Below the pieces are notes generated by a model that had not been told where the DNA came from, did no database searches, and saw only the letters and a program-made list of their open reading frames with translations. DNA of 64,000 bases from contig JAALGY010000028.1 in the NCBI GenBank assembly GCA_032358165.1, positions 248,001 to 312,000 of the forward strand, written 5' to 3'. The position numbers and the translations under genes are program-made. Shown one piece after another: positions 49,205-60,022 of the stretch. The stretch's first letter is position 1, and every line of letters starts with the position of its first letter. This DNA is from Diplosphaera chodatii. Its lineage: Eukaryota > Chlorophyta > Trebouxiophyceae > Prasiolales > Stichococcaceae.

Positions 49205-51816
49205 CCGGCGGCATGCCTGGCCGCCCGGCCGCCGTAGGCCCGCCGCCCCGCGGCCCGTGCGGCGGCCCCCCCGCCGGCTGCTGCGCTCAGCTGCGTGACG
49301 ACGCTATGCTGGCCACGGCCACCACCCCATGTAACTTCGCACAGCCGCGGCCAGCCCGGCTGTCACCTGCAGCCGAGCAATACCAGCAGGTCAGAAGCTG
49401 GACACAGGACACGTTTCATGCATCCCACCGCTCTGCCAGCCGAGGCAGCTGACCCTCTCGCCCGAGGGTGTCGACCCATTACCTCAGGCGCAATCGTGCA
49501 GCTGGCAACGAGCCGGGGCCGCGGCGTTCAGCACAGGCAGCGGAGCTACGCCGAGGTCACTCATATCCCTTCTGACACGCGGTTTGAAGCCTGCTGTGGT
49601 TGGCAGGGCCTGGTACTATACGCTCGTACTCGTGGCAGACTGTCACCCGAGCTGCCCCAGTAGGGCAGCTTGGCCGCCCACCAATGCACAGACCACGTTG
49701 CTGTGCAAACACATATGGATTGCAGGGATGCTCGTCGCAGTACCGTAAGCGGCTGTTGCAGATTTGCTTTCGAAGCTTTCACACCGTAGCATCCCGCCTG
49801 CCAACATGGTGCAGGCGCCCGATCTATGCCGCACCACCCGCAGAGCCTGCAGCCTGAGGAGTCAGCGGCCAGCAACATATGCTACACGGGTCATTTGGGC
49901 GCGGGGTGTGGTCGCACGGGCCGCAGTATGTCAGCCAGCTTGTGCATTGACCTTCGGCTTCCCGAACCACTGATCAGGTGACCCGTTGCACAGCGCCCGC
50001 TGTGCGAGCCGGGTGCCCGCAGCGTGCATGGGGCGTGTCAGGGACGCCCGTGGCCGCTGCAGTACCGCGACCTTGGTGCGAGGACCCTCCAACACAGTGT
50101 TCCCCGGGCGGGTCTATCCCACGACACAGCTCCTGCCTCACGCTGAATCACAGTTTCCACCGGCCGCAAGAGGGTCTCAGCTGGGAAGCCTGGCTGCCGA
50201 GGCCGGCCTGGGCGTTGTAATTCAGGGCGCCGGAGGGTTGCACCCGTCCCCCTGACGCCAGCTTCTGACACCGCCACACGGCGGGCACATGCGGGCCCAG
50301 GGCACGGCCCCACCCTGGGGAAGTTCAGCCAGAGCACTGCGTGACGCTCACCTGCGGCGTTTCTGGCAATGCCGCACGTGGTGAGCCCGTCCCCCGGCTG
50401 TGGGGCGCCTCAGTCAGCAGCCCATGAGAAACACTTGTAGTGCTGCGCCCCGTGCCGCGCGCCCTGCCAGCCCTGATCGCCCCGAAAAGCGAACCTCTGT
50501 ACCGTCAACCTGCACCTGAAACGGGTGTGCACCGAACGCCGCCTGCAACACACGCTGCCGCGAGGGGGGACCGGGGAACTTGGAGGATGCACGGATGATC
50601 GGCTGATCGGAGAACCTGTGGCAGGTGGCACCTGGCAGTCGTCACCCGCAGGGTGGGGAACCCTAGGCGGCCCCTGCGAAGCTGTGTCTGTGAGCATGAT
50701 ATATGGGTATGATGCCGTGATGGGTGTTGCGCCCTCAGTGTGAATCCTGTGGAGGCTCTCAAATGCTGTGCATACTCAACATGCGGGTGTCCGGCACCGC
50801 TGCCGCCGAGTTTGTCTACCCCATGTGGTCCGTTGCCAGCAGAGGATGGCTTTATTTGCAGCTTGGGCTGTTCATGCTTGCAGTGTCCTGGCCATGAAGA
50901 TGCCCTGCATCTGCACGTGACAAAGCATAGCATTGCTGGGGTGAGCGCCCCGTAACCAGCACAGCAGTGGCCAAACCGCATGTCTGCTGTCACTATCGTC
51001 AGCAGCTGTCAAGCAATCAAAATGCTGCAAATAATAGTTGTACCGTGCCTACACTAGCGACAGGATCAAAGGCCTGCATGGCCAGCATCTGCATACCCCA
51101 GGCATCGGTTCATCATGCAAGTATATACGTACTGGGAAACATGGCAACTGACAGTGGGCAGATCTGCGCATGTGCCAACATGCTGCTATCCGGGGTGCCG
51201 GCGAATATAAAGCATGCCGGCACGCTCCGCCCAGAGGCACCTTGCTATGTTGGTGATGTGCTCAAAGGGTCGTCATCAGCCCCAAGCACACCCCAAAGGG
51301 GGAAAGACAAGGCACTTCACTCTGCATCCTTTTGGGATGGGCGAAGGCACTAGGGCAGGAAACCACAGCTAAAGCTGGCAACGAGGAAGCTGGGTTTCTA
51401 GCAGCGAGCGGCGCATCTGAGGTGGCATGAGGCGGCACCAGCACAGCCCTGCACGATGGCACGTGTAGGCTGGTGCCAGCCCACGCCAGGGCTGCCGCGC
51501 TGTCCGGTTGGCTGCGGCCGGGCCCCGCTAAAGGGCTGCACACTCGAGCTGCACATGCCGCTGTCGCCAGCGGCACGGCTGGCAGTTGCAGCCGCTGATA
51601 GCTGTAAAGGTAGGCTGATAGGTAGCTGTCTGCAGTGATGATGCTGTCGTATGCACAGCTGACGCCAGGCCAGCGTGCATCCATCGTAGGTGTCTAGACT
51701 GTTATCGTTATGTCCCACGCACGCCGCCGCCAATGCTGCCGCGTATCCGTCCGTCTGCTGGGCGCTGCATCCAGCTGCGGTGGCGGCGCGTCATGCTGCC
51801 AAGCCGTTCACGCCGC
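49205..51816. other. Gene-poor spacer between the tandem paralogues, 2.6 kb
   Basis: Contains the promoter side of Myb-ankyrin gene 1 and the 3' flank of gene 2. Open frames on both strands (for example minus 51684-51262, 50697-50410, 49878-49561) show no domain, no consistent splice chain and overlap freely. No trace of a third Myb or ankyrin copy was found by eye. Around 50000-50700 the sequence is CCC/GGG-rich without repeats I can define. Confidence 0.45.
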
Positions 51817-54800
51817 TCAGCGGCCCATGGCCCCGAGCGCCGACATGAGCTGCGCAGCAACCTGCGGGCAGGTTGCTCACGTCACTATCTGCCGTCTCGC
51901 CAGACCACATGCACTTTGCTCGTTGCTGCAGGGTGCGCCAGGGTGCGGGCACAGGGTTTGAAAACCCTACACAGGGTACCAATGCCTCAGGGCCCCCACC
52001 TGTGCGTGGCCATTGCGGCCTGCGAGCACCAGGGGTGTGTCCCCAGCTGTGTCCTGCACCCGGATCTGCGCCGCCGCCCCGCGCGCCAGCAGCGCCGACA
52101 CCACCAGCCCGTTGCCAGCCTGCGTCGCATATCGGCCCCCAGAATCAGCCCGGGACGCGAAAGCGCAAGCTTACATGCAAGGACCCTCGCCACAATCGCA
52201 CACGCCTGTCTTCAGCATGCCCACTGGGTGGTCAGCAGCAGCCTGGGGACTCAGCCCTGGGGCTTGCCCGTGTCCAAGTGCATTGATGCAAGGAAAGGGC
52301 AGCAGATGTTGGTCAGTCAGGGTTTGGGGCGTGCCTCGGCGGCGGCATGCAGGGCTGTGCGGCCGGCGCCGTCGACCGGCGCCACCGTCGCTCCCACCTC
52401 CAGCAGGCACAGCACCGCCTCCGTCGCATCCTCCCTGCGTATCAGAAAGTGCATCAGGCAGCTGAGAAATCAGGCGAGCCGGGACACGAGGGTCGAGAAC
52501 GGCCTGCAGGCCTGGGCGGCCGAGCCCGGCTGCTTCCGGGCTGGGCTGCTGAGGACAGCGCAGGCAGGATTCTGCCCTGACGGCCGCCTGCTGCCCTGAT
52601 CAGTGCAGGAACCGAACCTCAGGCTCCCAGCCTGTACCTGCTGCATGCCCTGATCAGTACAGCGCAACACCCTACAAAACCCTGGCCTGTACCTGCTGCA
52701 GGCCCGGATGAGGGCGGTCTCGCCGCAGTCGTCCTGCTGGTCCAGGTTGGCGCCGTGGCGCGCCAGCACGCGGATCAGCCCTGTGGCGCCGGCGGCGGCC
52801 GCGCCGAACAGCGGCGTCTCCGCTGCAGGTGCAGCCAGACCGTGTCACCCGCCGTGTGCGCACCCCACATGCCGCCGCTGCACAGCAAGCCTGCCCAGTC
52901 TCACGTGGGCACATGCCCATGCCTACTGCATGCTCGACCCCCTCTCTGGCTGCGAAGCCAGCGGTGCTGCGCCACTGACCTGCGTTGTTGACGGCGTTCA
53001 CGGGCGCGTCCGCCGCCAGCAGCACTGCCGCAGCTGGAGCGTCCGCCGCCAGGTGCAGCGGAGTCGCCCCCGCAGCATCCCGGGCGTCCAGCTGCAATGT
53101 GAATATGTATTGCATATTCACAGCAGCAGCGTCAGTATCGGGCCGGCCACAAGGTGTGGCATCCCCCGGCTGTAGTGCCGCCCTCCAGTGTGCTTACCTA
53201 ACGCCGGCCGGCGCCGCTGAGTCAGCGGCGCCAGCTGGAACCTACGGCGGGTTGTACTGTGATCAGTGCCTCGCATCACAGAGCCCTGGGGCTGCCACGA
53301 GCGAGCTGTGCTGTAGGAGGGAACCCACACACCACCCAGGGACCATGCACACACAAGGACGCAGCCTGCTGGGCAGCCTGAAGTTGGTGCCCCAGGAACA
53401 CACACCATGCAAGTCTGCCAGGGGCCCGAAAGGGGCATCAGCGGCGGCCCGTTCCGTTAGGGCCACTCAGGGGCCCCTGCAACCCCGCTGACTCAATGCG
53501 CACGACATGACTCAGGTTGCATAAGTGGGGCCACTGTGCCAGGGCCACAGTGAGCTGCACTTCAAGCTCATCAATAACGGCCTAACACCAGGGCGGGACG
53601 GCGCCTGGCGGGCAGCTGGCGGTACCGCCGCCTCACACCATGTATACCGCCCCGAGATAGGCGGCGCTGTGAGCCCGCCGGAAGTTCCGCGTGAGCTGCT
53701 GCGCAACAGGGTTGCAGCGCCCGCTGCAGCAGCTACCCGCGATGCAGCCCGCTGCTCTACAACGGCGTGGCTGCAACCCAGTCAACCCCACTTGAACAGG
53801 ACTCTAAGAGTGCGCAGCCCCCCTGGCTCACCCGCGCGCCATGCTGCAGCAGCATGTTGGCGATGAGGCCCGCGACGGCGGCGCCCTGCGGCCCGCGCGC
53901 CGCGGCCGCCAGCGCGTGCGCGGCGGTGCGGCCGTCGCTGCCCGCTGCGCCCGCGTGTGCGCCCGCCAGCAGCAGCTGCGACACAGTCGCCACGTCCAGC
54001 TCGGCGCACGCGTTGCGCAGTGCCGCACACAGCCGCCGCGCGCCCGTGGATAGCTCCGCGGCCGACCTGAAGGATAACATCGCGATGTTGCTGACATAAG
54101 CTGCATGAACGCCAGATGGGCCAAGTCTGCAGAGTACAGGGTGGCTAACCTTCTGGTGCTTCCTTTTGCTTCCCTGTCTCTGATGAAGTGCTTCCAAGTG
54201 AGTTTGCTGCATCCACCACCACAGGGTGGCACAGAAATACTACTTCCCGCCCACTGCTTCCTGTATCTCACAGCATATGCTTCCTACAGCTGCACCCAGC
54301 AGCGTGGCAGTCACTGTTCTTGTTGCATTCGCTCGACTGGGTACGCAGCCTGATGAGCTTAGCAGAGTGGAGCACACGAGCCTGGCAGGGCCTGGAGCAC
54401 ACGGGCCGAGCTCGAGATATGTAAGGGCATGGCACAATGGACTACACATCAGGTCGCCCTATCCACTACCTCGTGCCCGCTCCTGACGACTGCTGTACGC
54501 CAGGGACGAGAGATGTGGTGTCACGAAAGAGCGCTGGAAACACTCACTTCTTGGCGCCCTGGCTGCCCGGCGCCTTCCGGGCGCCCGCGAAGCCCCGTGC
54601 CGGAGGCGTCGCCTGCGTGACCGGCACGCCCCGCTGCTCCGCCACCAGCAGCATCAGGTGGTGCTCCCGTGCCGCCGCCCATGCGTTGCGGTACTGCGCC
54701 ATTTCCGCCATGCCCTGCAGTCAGTTGATGCTGGTTGCGGCACTAGTTTCAGTTCGGCAAACAGGTGCCACTACATCGATCACCTTCAGCTTGTTCAGTG

Positions 54801-55959
54801 AGCCCCATACAAATGAGGCTGTCCTACTGCGTGCGGGGCAGGCAAGCCTACAGCACTGCATGGGGCAATCCCCACACAGAATTACAAGGCAAGCAGCAGG
54901 TGGGCACGCAAGGAGCTGTTCAGGAGGTGTCTCGTGTCCTGCGGTTGCACGCAATAATACAAGTGGCTATCACAGCCCACTTGCCTGGAGCGCCAGGGGC
55001 ATCGACGCCGGGGCGAAGCTGCAGGCCATGCTGGCCGCCATGCCGCCGTCAGCAAAGGAGAGCAGCGGGTTCAGCGCCGCCTGCCACGCGGTGGCCGGCG
55101 TCGCGCTGAGGCCCATGCTCATGTTGGGCGTCGCCCACGGCGATGGCTCATGCCGCTGCCGCTTGGCTTCGTCGGCCTGCAGAACGGCAGGTCCATCAGC
55201 ACCAATGCTGCAGGCAACTGCTGGAGCACTGCAGAAACAGGGTCTGGGTCCATCGTGACCCAATGCTTCCTCTGCAGTGTAGCAGCCATCGTGCCTGCGC
55301 TGCTGCTGCTGCTCCTCGGAGTTGAGATGCGTCTGCGCATCTGGCGAAGTACAGATCGCGAGCAAAGAGCTGAAAAGCCTGAGACTCACCTCCACACTGG
55401 GCCGCCTCGACCGCTTCTGCGACAATGCCTTGGCGGGCTTCTCCCGCATGTTGCGCCATTTGTCCTATGTGCAGCGGTCAGCATGTTGCAGACCTGCACA
55501 TTCTTCCGATGCAGTGCATGCAACAGGCAACCGTCTGGCTTGAGGCAATCCGACATGGCTGCCGACGGATGGGGCCGTGCACAGCAGTGCTTGCGTCTGG
55601 CTGTACATCATGCGCCGCCCGCACCTTCAGGTCGACGTTGGAGCGCGCCTTCAGTGGCGGGCCAATGTCTTCGTCGGGGTCGGTGATGACCTGCTGCCAC
55701 TTCCCGATGCCGTGCCTGCAACACAGCCGGCAACTTGTCAGCATGAGGGCGCCTACACAGCTCGCCAAGTGCCCCCGACTGCTGCAGAGGCCCCCTTGGA
55801 ACGCCATCATGTGAGCGGGCAGACACAGACAGGCTGCCCCTGCTAGGTGCTGCACTGTGAAGCGCACTTGGCCACGCCTCGTCGAAGCGCGGTCTCCTCG
55901 GCTACCGTCCACCGCTGGTTGGGCCGGTCTCGCACCACCGTTGTGCCCGACGGCGGCAT
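51817..55959 (-). CDS. Myb/telobox-ankyrin protein, paralogue 2 (short form)
   Basis: Exons: 55959-55868, 55715-55625, 55464-55390, 55176-54985, 54714-54548, 54066-53832, 53091-52980, 52822-52693, 52434-52335, 52119-52000, 51861-51817 (452 aa). The Myb domain reads QRWTVAEETALRRG, HGIGKWQQVITDPDEDIGP, VDLKDKWRNM, almost superposable on paralogue 1. Next come a basic patch (KRSRRPS), an unstructured Met/Ala/Pro middle and a helix (GMAEMAQYRNAWAAAREHH). Ankyrin repeats fill residues about 206-452 (GRTAAHALAA, AGATPLHLAA, ETPLFGAAAAG, GETALIRACSR, GRTALHAAAE, GDTPLVLAGRNGHAQV). Exon lengths 92, 91, 112 and 100 are identical to those of paralogue 1. It lacks the Gln-rich insert and has one extra intron near the end. 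Two introns use GC donors (CAG-GCAAGT after exon 4; GAG-GCACGC after exon 9). Confidence 0.86.
51856..51877. repeat. Hairpin spanning a 3' splice site
   Basis: AGCAACCTGC (51856-51865) and GCAGGTTGCT (51868-51877) are perfect 10-bp arms with a 2-nt centre. The acceptor of the last intron of Myb-ankyrin gene 2 (between 51862 and 51861 on minus) lies inside. Confidence 0.7.
53098..53122. repeat. Hairpin directly upstream of a 3' splice site
   Basis: TGTGAATATG (53098-53107) and CATATTCACA (53113-53122) are perfect 10-bp arms with a 5-nt loop, in the intron before exon 7 of Myb-ankyrin gene 2. The stem ends 6 nt before the exon start on minus. Confidence 0.75.
53210..53232. repeat. 23-bp perfect palindrome with TGAGTCA core
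   Basis: GGCGCCGCTGA (53210-53220) and TCAGCGGCGCC (53222-53232) flank a single G. The centre reads TGAGTCA, a bZIP (AP-1/GCN4-like) half-site pair. It lies in the 740-bp intron 6 of Myb-ankyrin gene 2. Confidence 0.7.
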
Positions 55960-57775
55960 GCTGGTTGCCTGCTGGCGCCTGCAGGCGAGTGCAAGGAGTA
56001 CGAGGTGAAGGAGGCGTGCAGGCGATCGCAATAGCACGTCAGCTTCACAGCTGGATGTCCTCTGCAGGTTCGTCAATGGATCCCGTGGCTGATCACCCGC
56101 GTCTATGGCTGGAAGTCTGGCGTCTGGCAATATGACGAGACAGGATCGCGGGCAAGGCCGCAGGCTCGTGAGCGTACTGCCGTGCTACCTGTCAAGTGCC
56201 GACCGCAAGTCTGCTGACGAGGCCGAAGCGCTGGACAGCAACGAGCCCAGCACGTCGACTGAAACAACCTCCTGTTTGGCAAGTCAGCAGGCAGTGCTCG
56301 GCGCAAAGCTGGTCAGCCTGCCGAGGCGCAGGCCCTGGGGTTTGGCAAACCTTGGCAAACCTAACAGTGCGCAAGGAGATTTGCGCAGAACTTCACGACT
56401 GACATCACGGCTTGCTAAGGTTGACCTGAAGCCTATGTACGCCCGGGTGGCCTGACACAGAGCCTGCTCCTGCTGTCTTATCGCATACATTATCGACGCA
56501 ATCGCGGACACCACGAGCTGGTACTGTTTTGTTTTGCCAGGGACGCTCTCCAAACCCTTCCTGGTACAACTGTTTGGCGACGTGTCGGGGCTGCGTAACG
56601 CGGGGGCAGCACACCAGCGCAAAAGGTCTCAGCGAAAATGATGCGCATGGATCTGCGGTGGTGGTGTCCGTTGCCCTGCAGCGGCTGGAGCCAGCAGCGC
56701 GCTAGGTTTCCAGTTGCCAAAGGTCCTATACAAGGGTCCGGGGAGGGTACAAAGCCGCACTCGGCCCGCAGTTCGCTGCTTTCATGGGCACGGAGGATAC
56801 AACAGGCAGGTCATGCGGCTGCGAGGCGACTGTAGGGAGCAGGCGGCCCCCTCAAACGACCGCCGGCCTTTTGGTGCCCGATAATGTGAAACTGCAGCGC
56901 CAGACGCACTACGGTGCCCGCTCCATCACATCATAGCAGGCCCCAGTCTTCTGCAGTGCCCAGGAGGCTCGACAGGGCTGGCCACCGGCCGCGGCGAAAA
57001 GCTCAGCAGTGTGAGCACCAAGACCTGAAGAGATCCGAGCAGGTGTTTTACAGCCTTTCGTCACCTCTGGCGCTGGGCTGCCGCTCACGGCTGCATGGCG
57101 CAGTGGCAAAGTCTCCAGAGCCGCTGCTGAGCCGCCTGATCGTCGCGCAGCTGCTGCTCACGCGCTCAACACTGGACCCATCCCTTTCCCCTGGTGCTGT
57201 CTCAAAACACAGGCGGCTGCCAACGCCTTCAGCTGCCACCAAGCAGCCTAGGAGAAGGCGAGACTCCTGAGCATTGCTGGCGGTATCGATGTACGGTTTG
57301 CTGGGGCATCTGCACATTCAGCAGGCAGCAGCTGAGGAGGGTTTTCGACCACCTTCATCTCAGTCGCCATGTGCAGATGACCTTGCATTGGCACATATTC
57401 CTGTTGACCTCATGTGCACATGCCTGAACACCTGTAGTAGGCATGTGTTACATATTGGTCCGCTCATCTATCGCCGCAATCGATATAACATACCGGTAAT
57501 GTACATGTGCGATTCTGAAGGGCCACACAACAGGCACGCTCCCGACATTGCCGGGATGCCCAAACAGGGGGCAACACATTCTGGCAATGTAAATCTTTGC
57601 AATGCCAAACTCCGGTGCATGGTTGCACCGTCTGATCTTCCCCCTGCTATTTGCCACAAACCGATGCTCCTCTCTTCGTGTGGTGCGGTGCCGCCTGCCA
57701 CAGCAGCCACATCTCACACCGCAATGCCTCCGCTCTCCCTCACAAATGCTACCGCCTTGGTGTCGGCAAAGGGGT
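55960..57775. other. Intergenic, 1.8 kb
   Basis: Upstream of Myb-ankyrin gene 2 (-) and downstream of the 57776-58908 gene (-). A plus-strand ATG frame at 56105-56455 (116 codons) and an open plus frame without ATG up to 57270 are present. Neither shows a domain or a splice partner, so neither is called a gene. A divergent promoter with a small plus gene at 56105 is possible. Confidence 0.4.
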
Positions 57776-58908
57776 TCAAAACTCCCAGGTGCAGGGTGCC
57801 GCCCCAATTAGCTGGTCCGCCCAGTCATTCACGGCGCGAGAGAGCGTCGCGTTTGGCACATAGCACAGCGACGGGTACTCCGCAAAGAACTGCGTAGGCA
57901 CAGGATAAGCTGTGAGGATAAATGCCAAAACTCCCACGAGTTATACGTAGTCAGACAGCTGCTTTGCCCTTCACTACACTGTATGTCTATAGCCTGCCAT
58001 GATGTAGACGGCACTTGCACCATACTAGGAGGGGAGGGCGACCTGCGACCAGTTGACGTCAGGGTACGCGGCGGCCAGGATCAGGATGCGCGCCCGCCAC
58101 ACATCGGGCTCGCGCCCCATGATGTCGATGCCGTTGCGCACCACCCGATTGACATCCACGCCCTTGAAGTCGGACGCCACGGCGTCCCACTGGTCCATGC
58201 GCTCCCTGCAGTTTGCAGCAGTACTCTCCAGCAACCGAATGCTAAATCTGATGACGAGCTGCAGTGGAGAAGGTGGACTGCGGCTACAATCTGCTCCATG
58301 TGAGGCCAAGAATCACAGTATATTTGGCAGATGTAGGGCTAGCGTTGTTGCAAGCCCTCCAGCTACCCCGCATGCACCTGATTTGCAAAGTGTGGGTTGC
58401 CGCAAGCTGCACAGGTCGACATAGGTGTTGCACCTGACGTAGTCGAGATCGCGCTGCCTGGGGTCCAGCTCGGCGTGCGCCACATGGCGCCGCCGCTGGG
58501 TGGCCTCCGTCACGCCCCGCTCGCCCGACCAGAAGCGGTCCAGGACGGACACCACCGTGGGGGACCAGTCGATCAGGCCTGCGTTGAGATGCACAACGCT
58601 TGTGGTGTGTAGGCGGGTGGTCGCATTGACCCTGCTGCCCATAGCCAACAAGCGAGCCTGGCGGCCCTGTGATTGTTTATGAACTACCCAACCGCAAAGC
58701 ACGCCAATGAATGCTGTGCAGCTCGGTGCATGGTGCAGGGAGCCAGGCTTGCACCTGTGGCGGGGTCCGGCTGTGGCTTCACATTCCCCGGCGGCTGCGT
58801 CTGCTGGGCAGCGGGTGGATCCCTGTTGCTCAGCAGCTGCAGCCACGGCGAGCCCTTGTGCACCCCTGCAGCAGAGACTGCAGTCTTGAGAGGCTTCCCA
58901 GATGGCAT
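57776..58908 (-). CDS. Unrecognised protein of about 191 aa
   Basis: Exons: 58908-58755, 58578-58434, 58205-58043, 57889-57776 (191 aa). Phases 1, 2 and 0 match at all three introns. The first 50 residues are Lys/Ser/Pro/Gln-rich and could be a transit peptide or disordered lead (MPSGKPLKTAVSAAG). The rest looks like a compact conserved helical domain: GLIDWSPTVVSVLDRFWSGE, TEATQRRRHVAHAELDP, DQWDAVASDFKGVDVNRVV, IDIMGREPDVWRARILIL, YPDVNWSQFFAEYPSLCYV, and a C-terminal helix ending TWEF. The density of Trp and aromatic residues argues it is real. I do not recognise the family. A further upstream coding exon in 58960-59177 (Ala/Arg/Ser-rich open frame on minus) cannot be excluded. Confidence 0.68.
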
Positions 58909-60022
58909 GTCCTGGCCCTAAACATGAGGTACGCCACCATGCACTGAGGCTGCAGCTTCCCGCCTGCTGCTGACCTTCGGCCTTCTTGCTTGGCGCTGAC
59001 CAGGGCGGGCTGAAGCGGCCTGCTGGCAGTGACAGGGCTGTTGCCGGCAGAGGCTTCTGCTGCCGCGGAAACCGCACGACCCCGCCATCGCTCCGCCGCT
59101 TGCTGCCTGGCGGTGAGTGGCGAGCTGCGCCCGCTCCGCGTGCCTGCCTCCCAGCAGCGGCAGTTGCTAGCCTGCAAGCAGATGTGGCAACTGATAGGCG
59201 GCGTTCATGTCGGCTTCTGGAGCTGACTCAGCTGAGCACAAAGTATCTTGCACATGAACCATCATATTCCACGCGTGCAACAGCTCAAAAATGCCGTGAA
59301 ACCGCTATACATTTACCAGCAGTGTGATGAGCATGCGCATGTGAGACATTTCGATCCATTTTTCATTGGGTGAAGCTGGTTTGCATGGGCGTGCACCTTG
59401 CTGACTGCATCGCGGCAGAGCGCACAAGCCGCGACGCCGCGTTCCCTAGGCTGGAGAATATCATGGCGTGCATGCCGTCAGATCGCCGGGGGACGGCCCC
59501 CGCTCACATACGCGACCAAACCTGCCCTTGAACGTGTTAGCTGCTCAGCCACGTGCAGCTGGCAACAGGATCCGCTCCTGCAGCAGCGGGCCTGGACGAT
59601 CGGTCCGCGTCAGTCCATTGTAGGAGTTTGATCACCCGGCAATGCTGCAAGCTGGCGATAGGTTCGCAGATCCGCCTGGGCGAGACAGCACCCCAGGGAT
59701 GCAGGAAGCCTCCAGCTTCCTTTCTCGGCATTTCACGGGCACAGCACGGGTGCATGATTCATTTGTGCAACACAGCGCAGAGAAGAAGGGAAAACGAGAA
59801 AAAGGATGTTCGAGTGCGTTTGCATCGTGTTTGGCTTGCTCCAAGGCATAGCAGTCAGCATTTGTCCCCGTGTGCAGTAGCATCACACGTACGTTGCTTG
59901 TATCTGAACGTTGCCCCTGCTTTCATGGGCAATAACGCTGATGAAACATAGAATGACTCCTTGACCTATTCAACGCCTGCATCACCTGGCCTGCCGAGGC
60001 GATTTGCTGACATCCTGCCAGC
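58909..60022. other. Divergent intergenic region, 1.1 kb
   Basis: Between the unrecognised minus gene and XPG (+). It contains an Ala/Arg-rich minus frame at 59177-58960 (possible extra exon or leader) and otherwise no signal. Both promoters should lie here. Confidence 0.45.

Noticed and set aside
56105..56455. 116-codon plus-strand ATG frame
   Set aside because: Plausible length but no domain, no splice partner and random-looking composition. Kept only as a possibility in the intergenic note.
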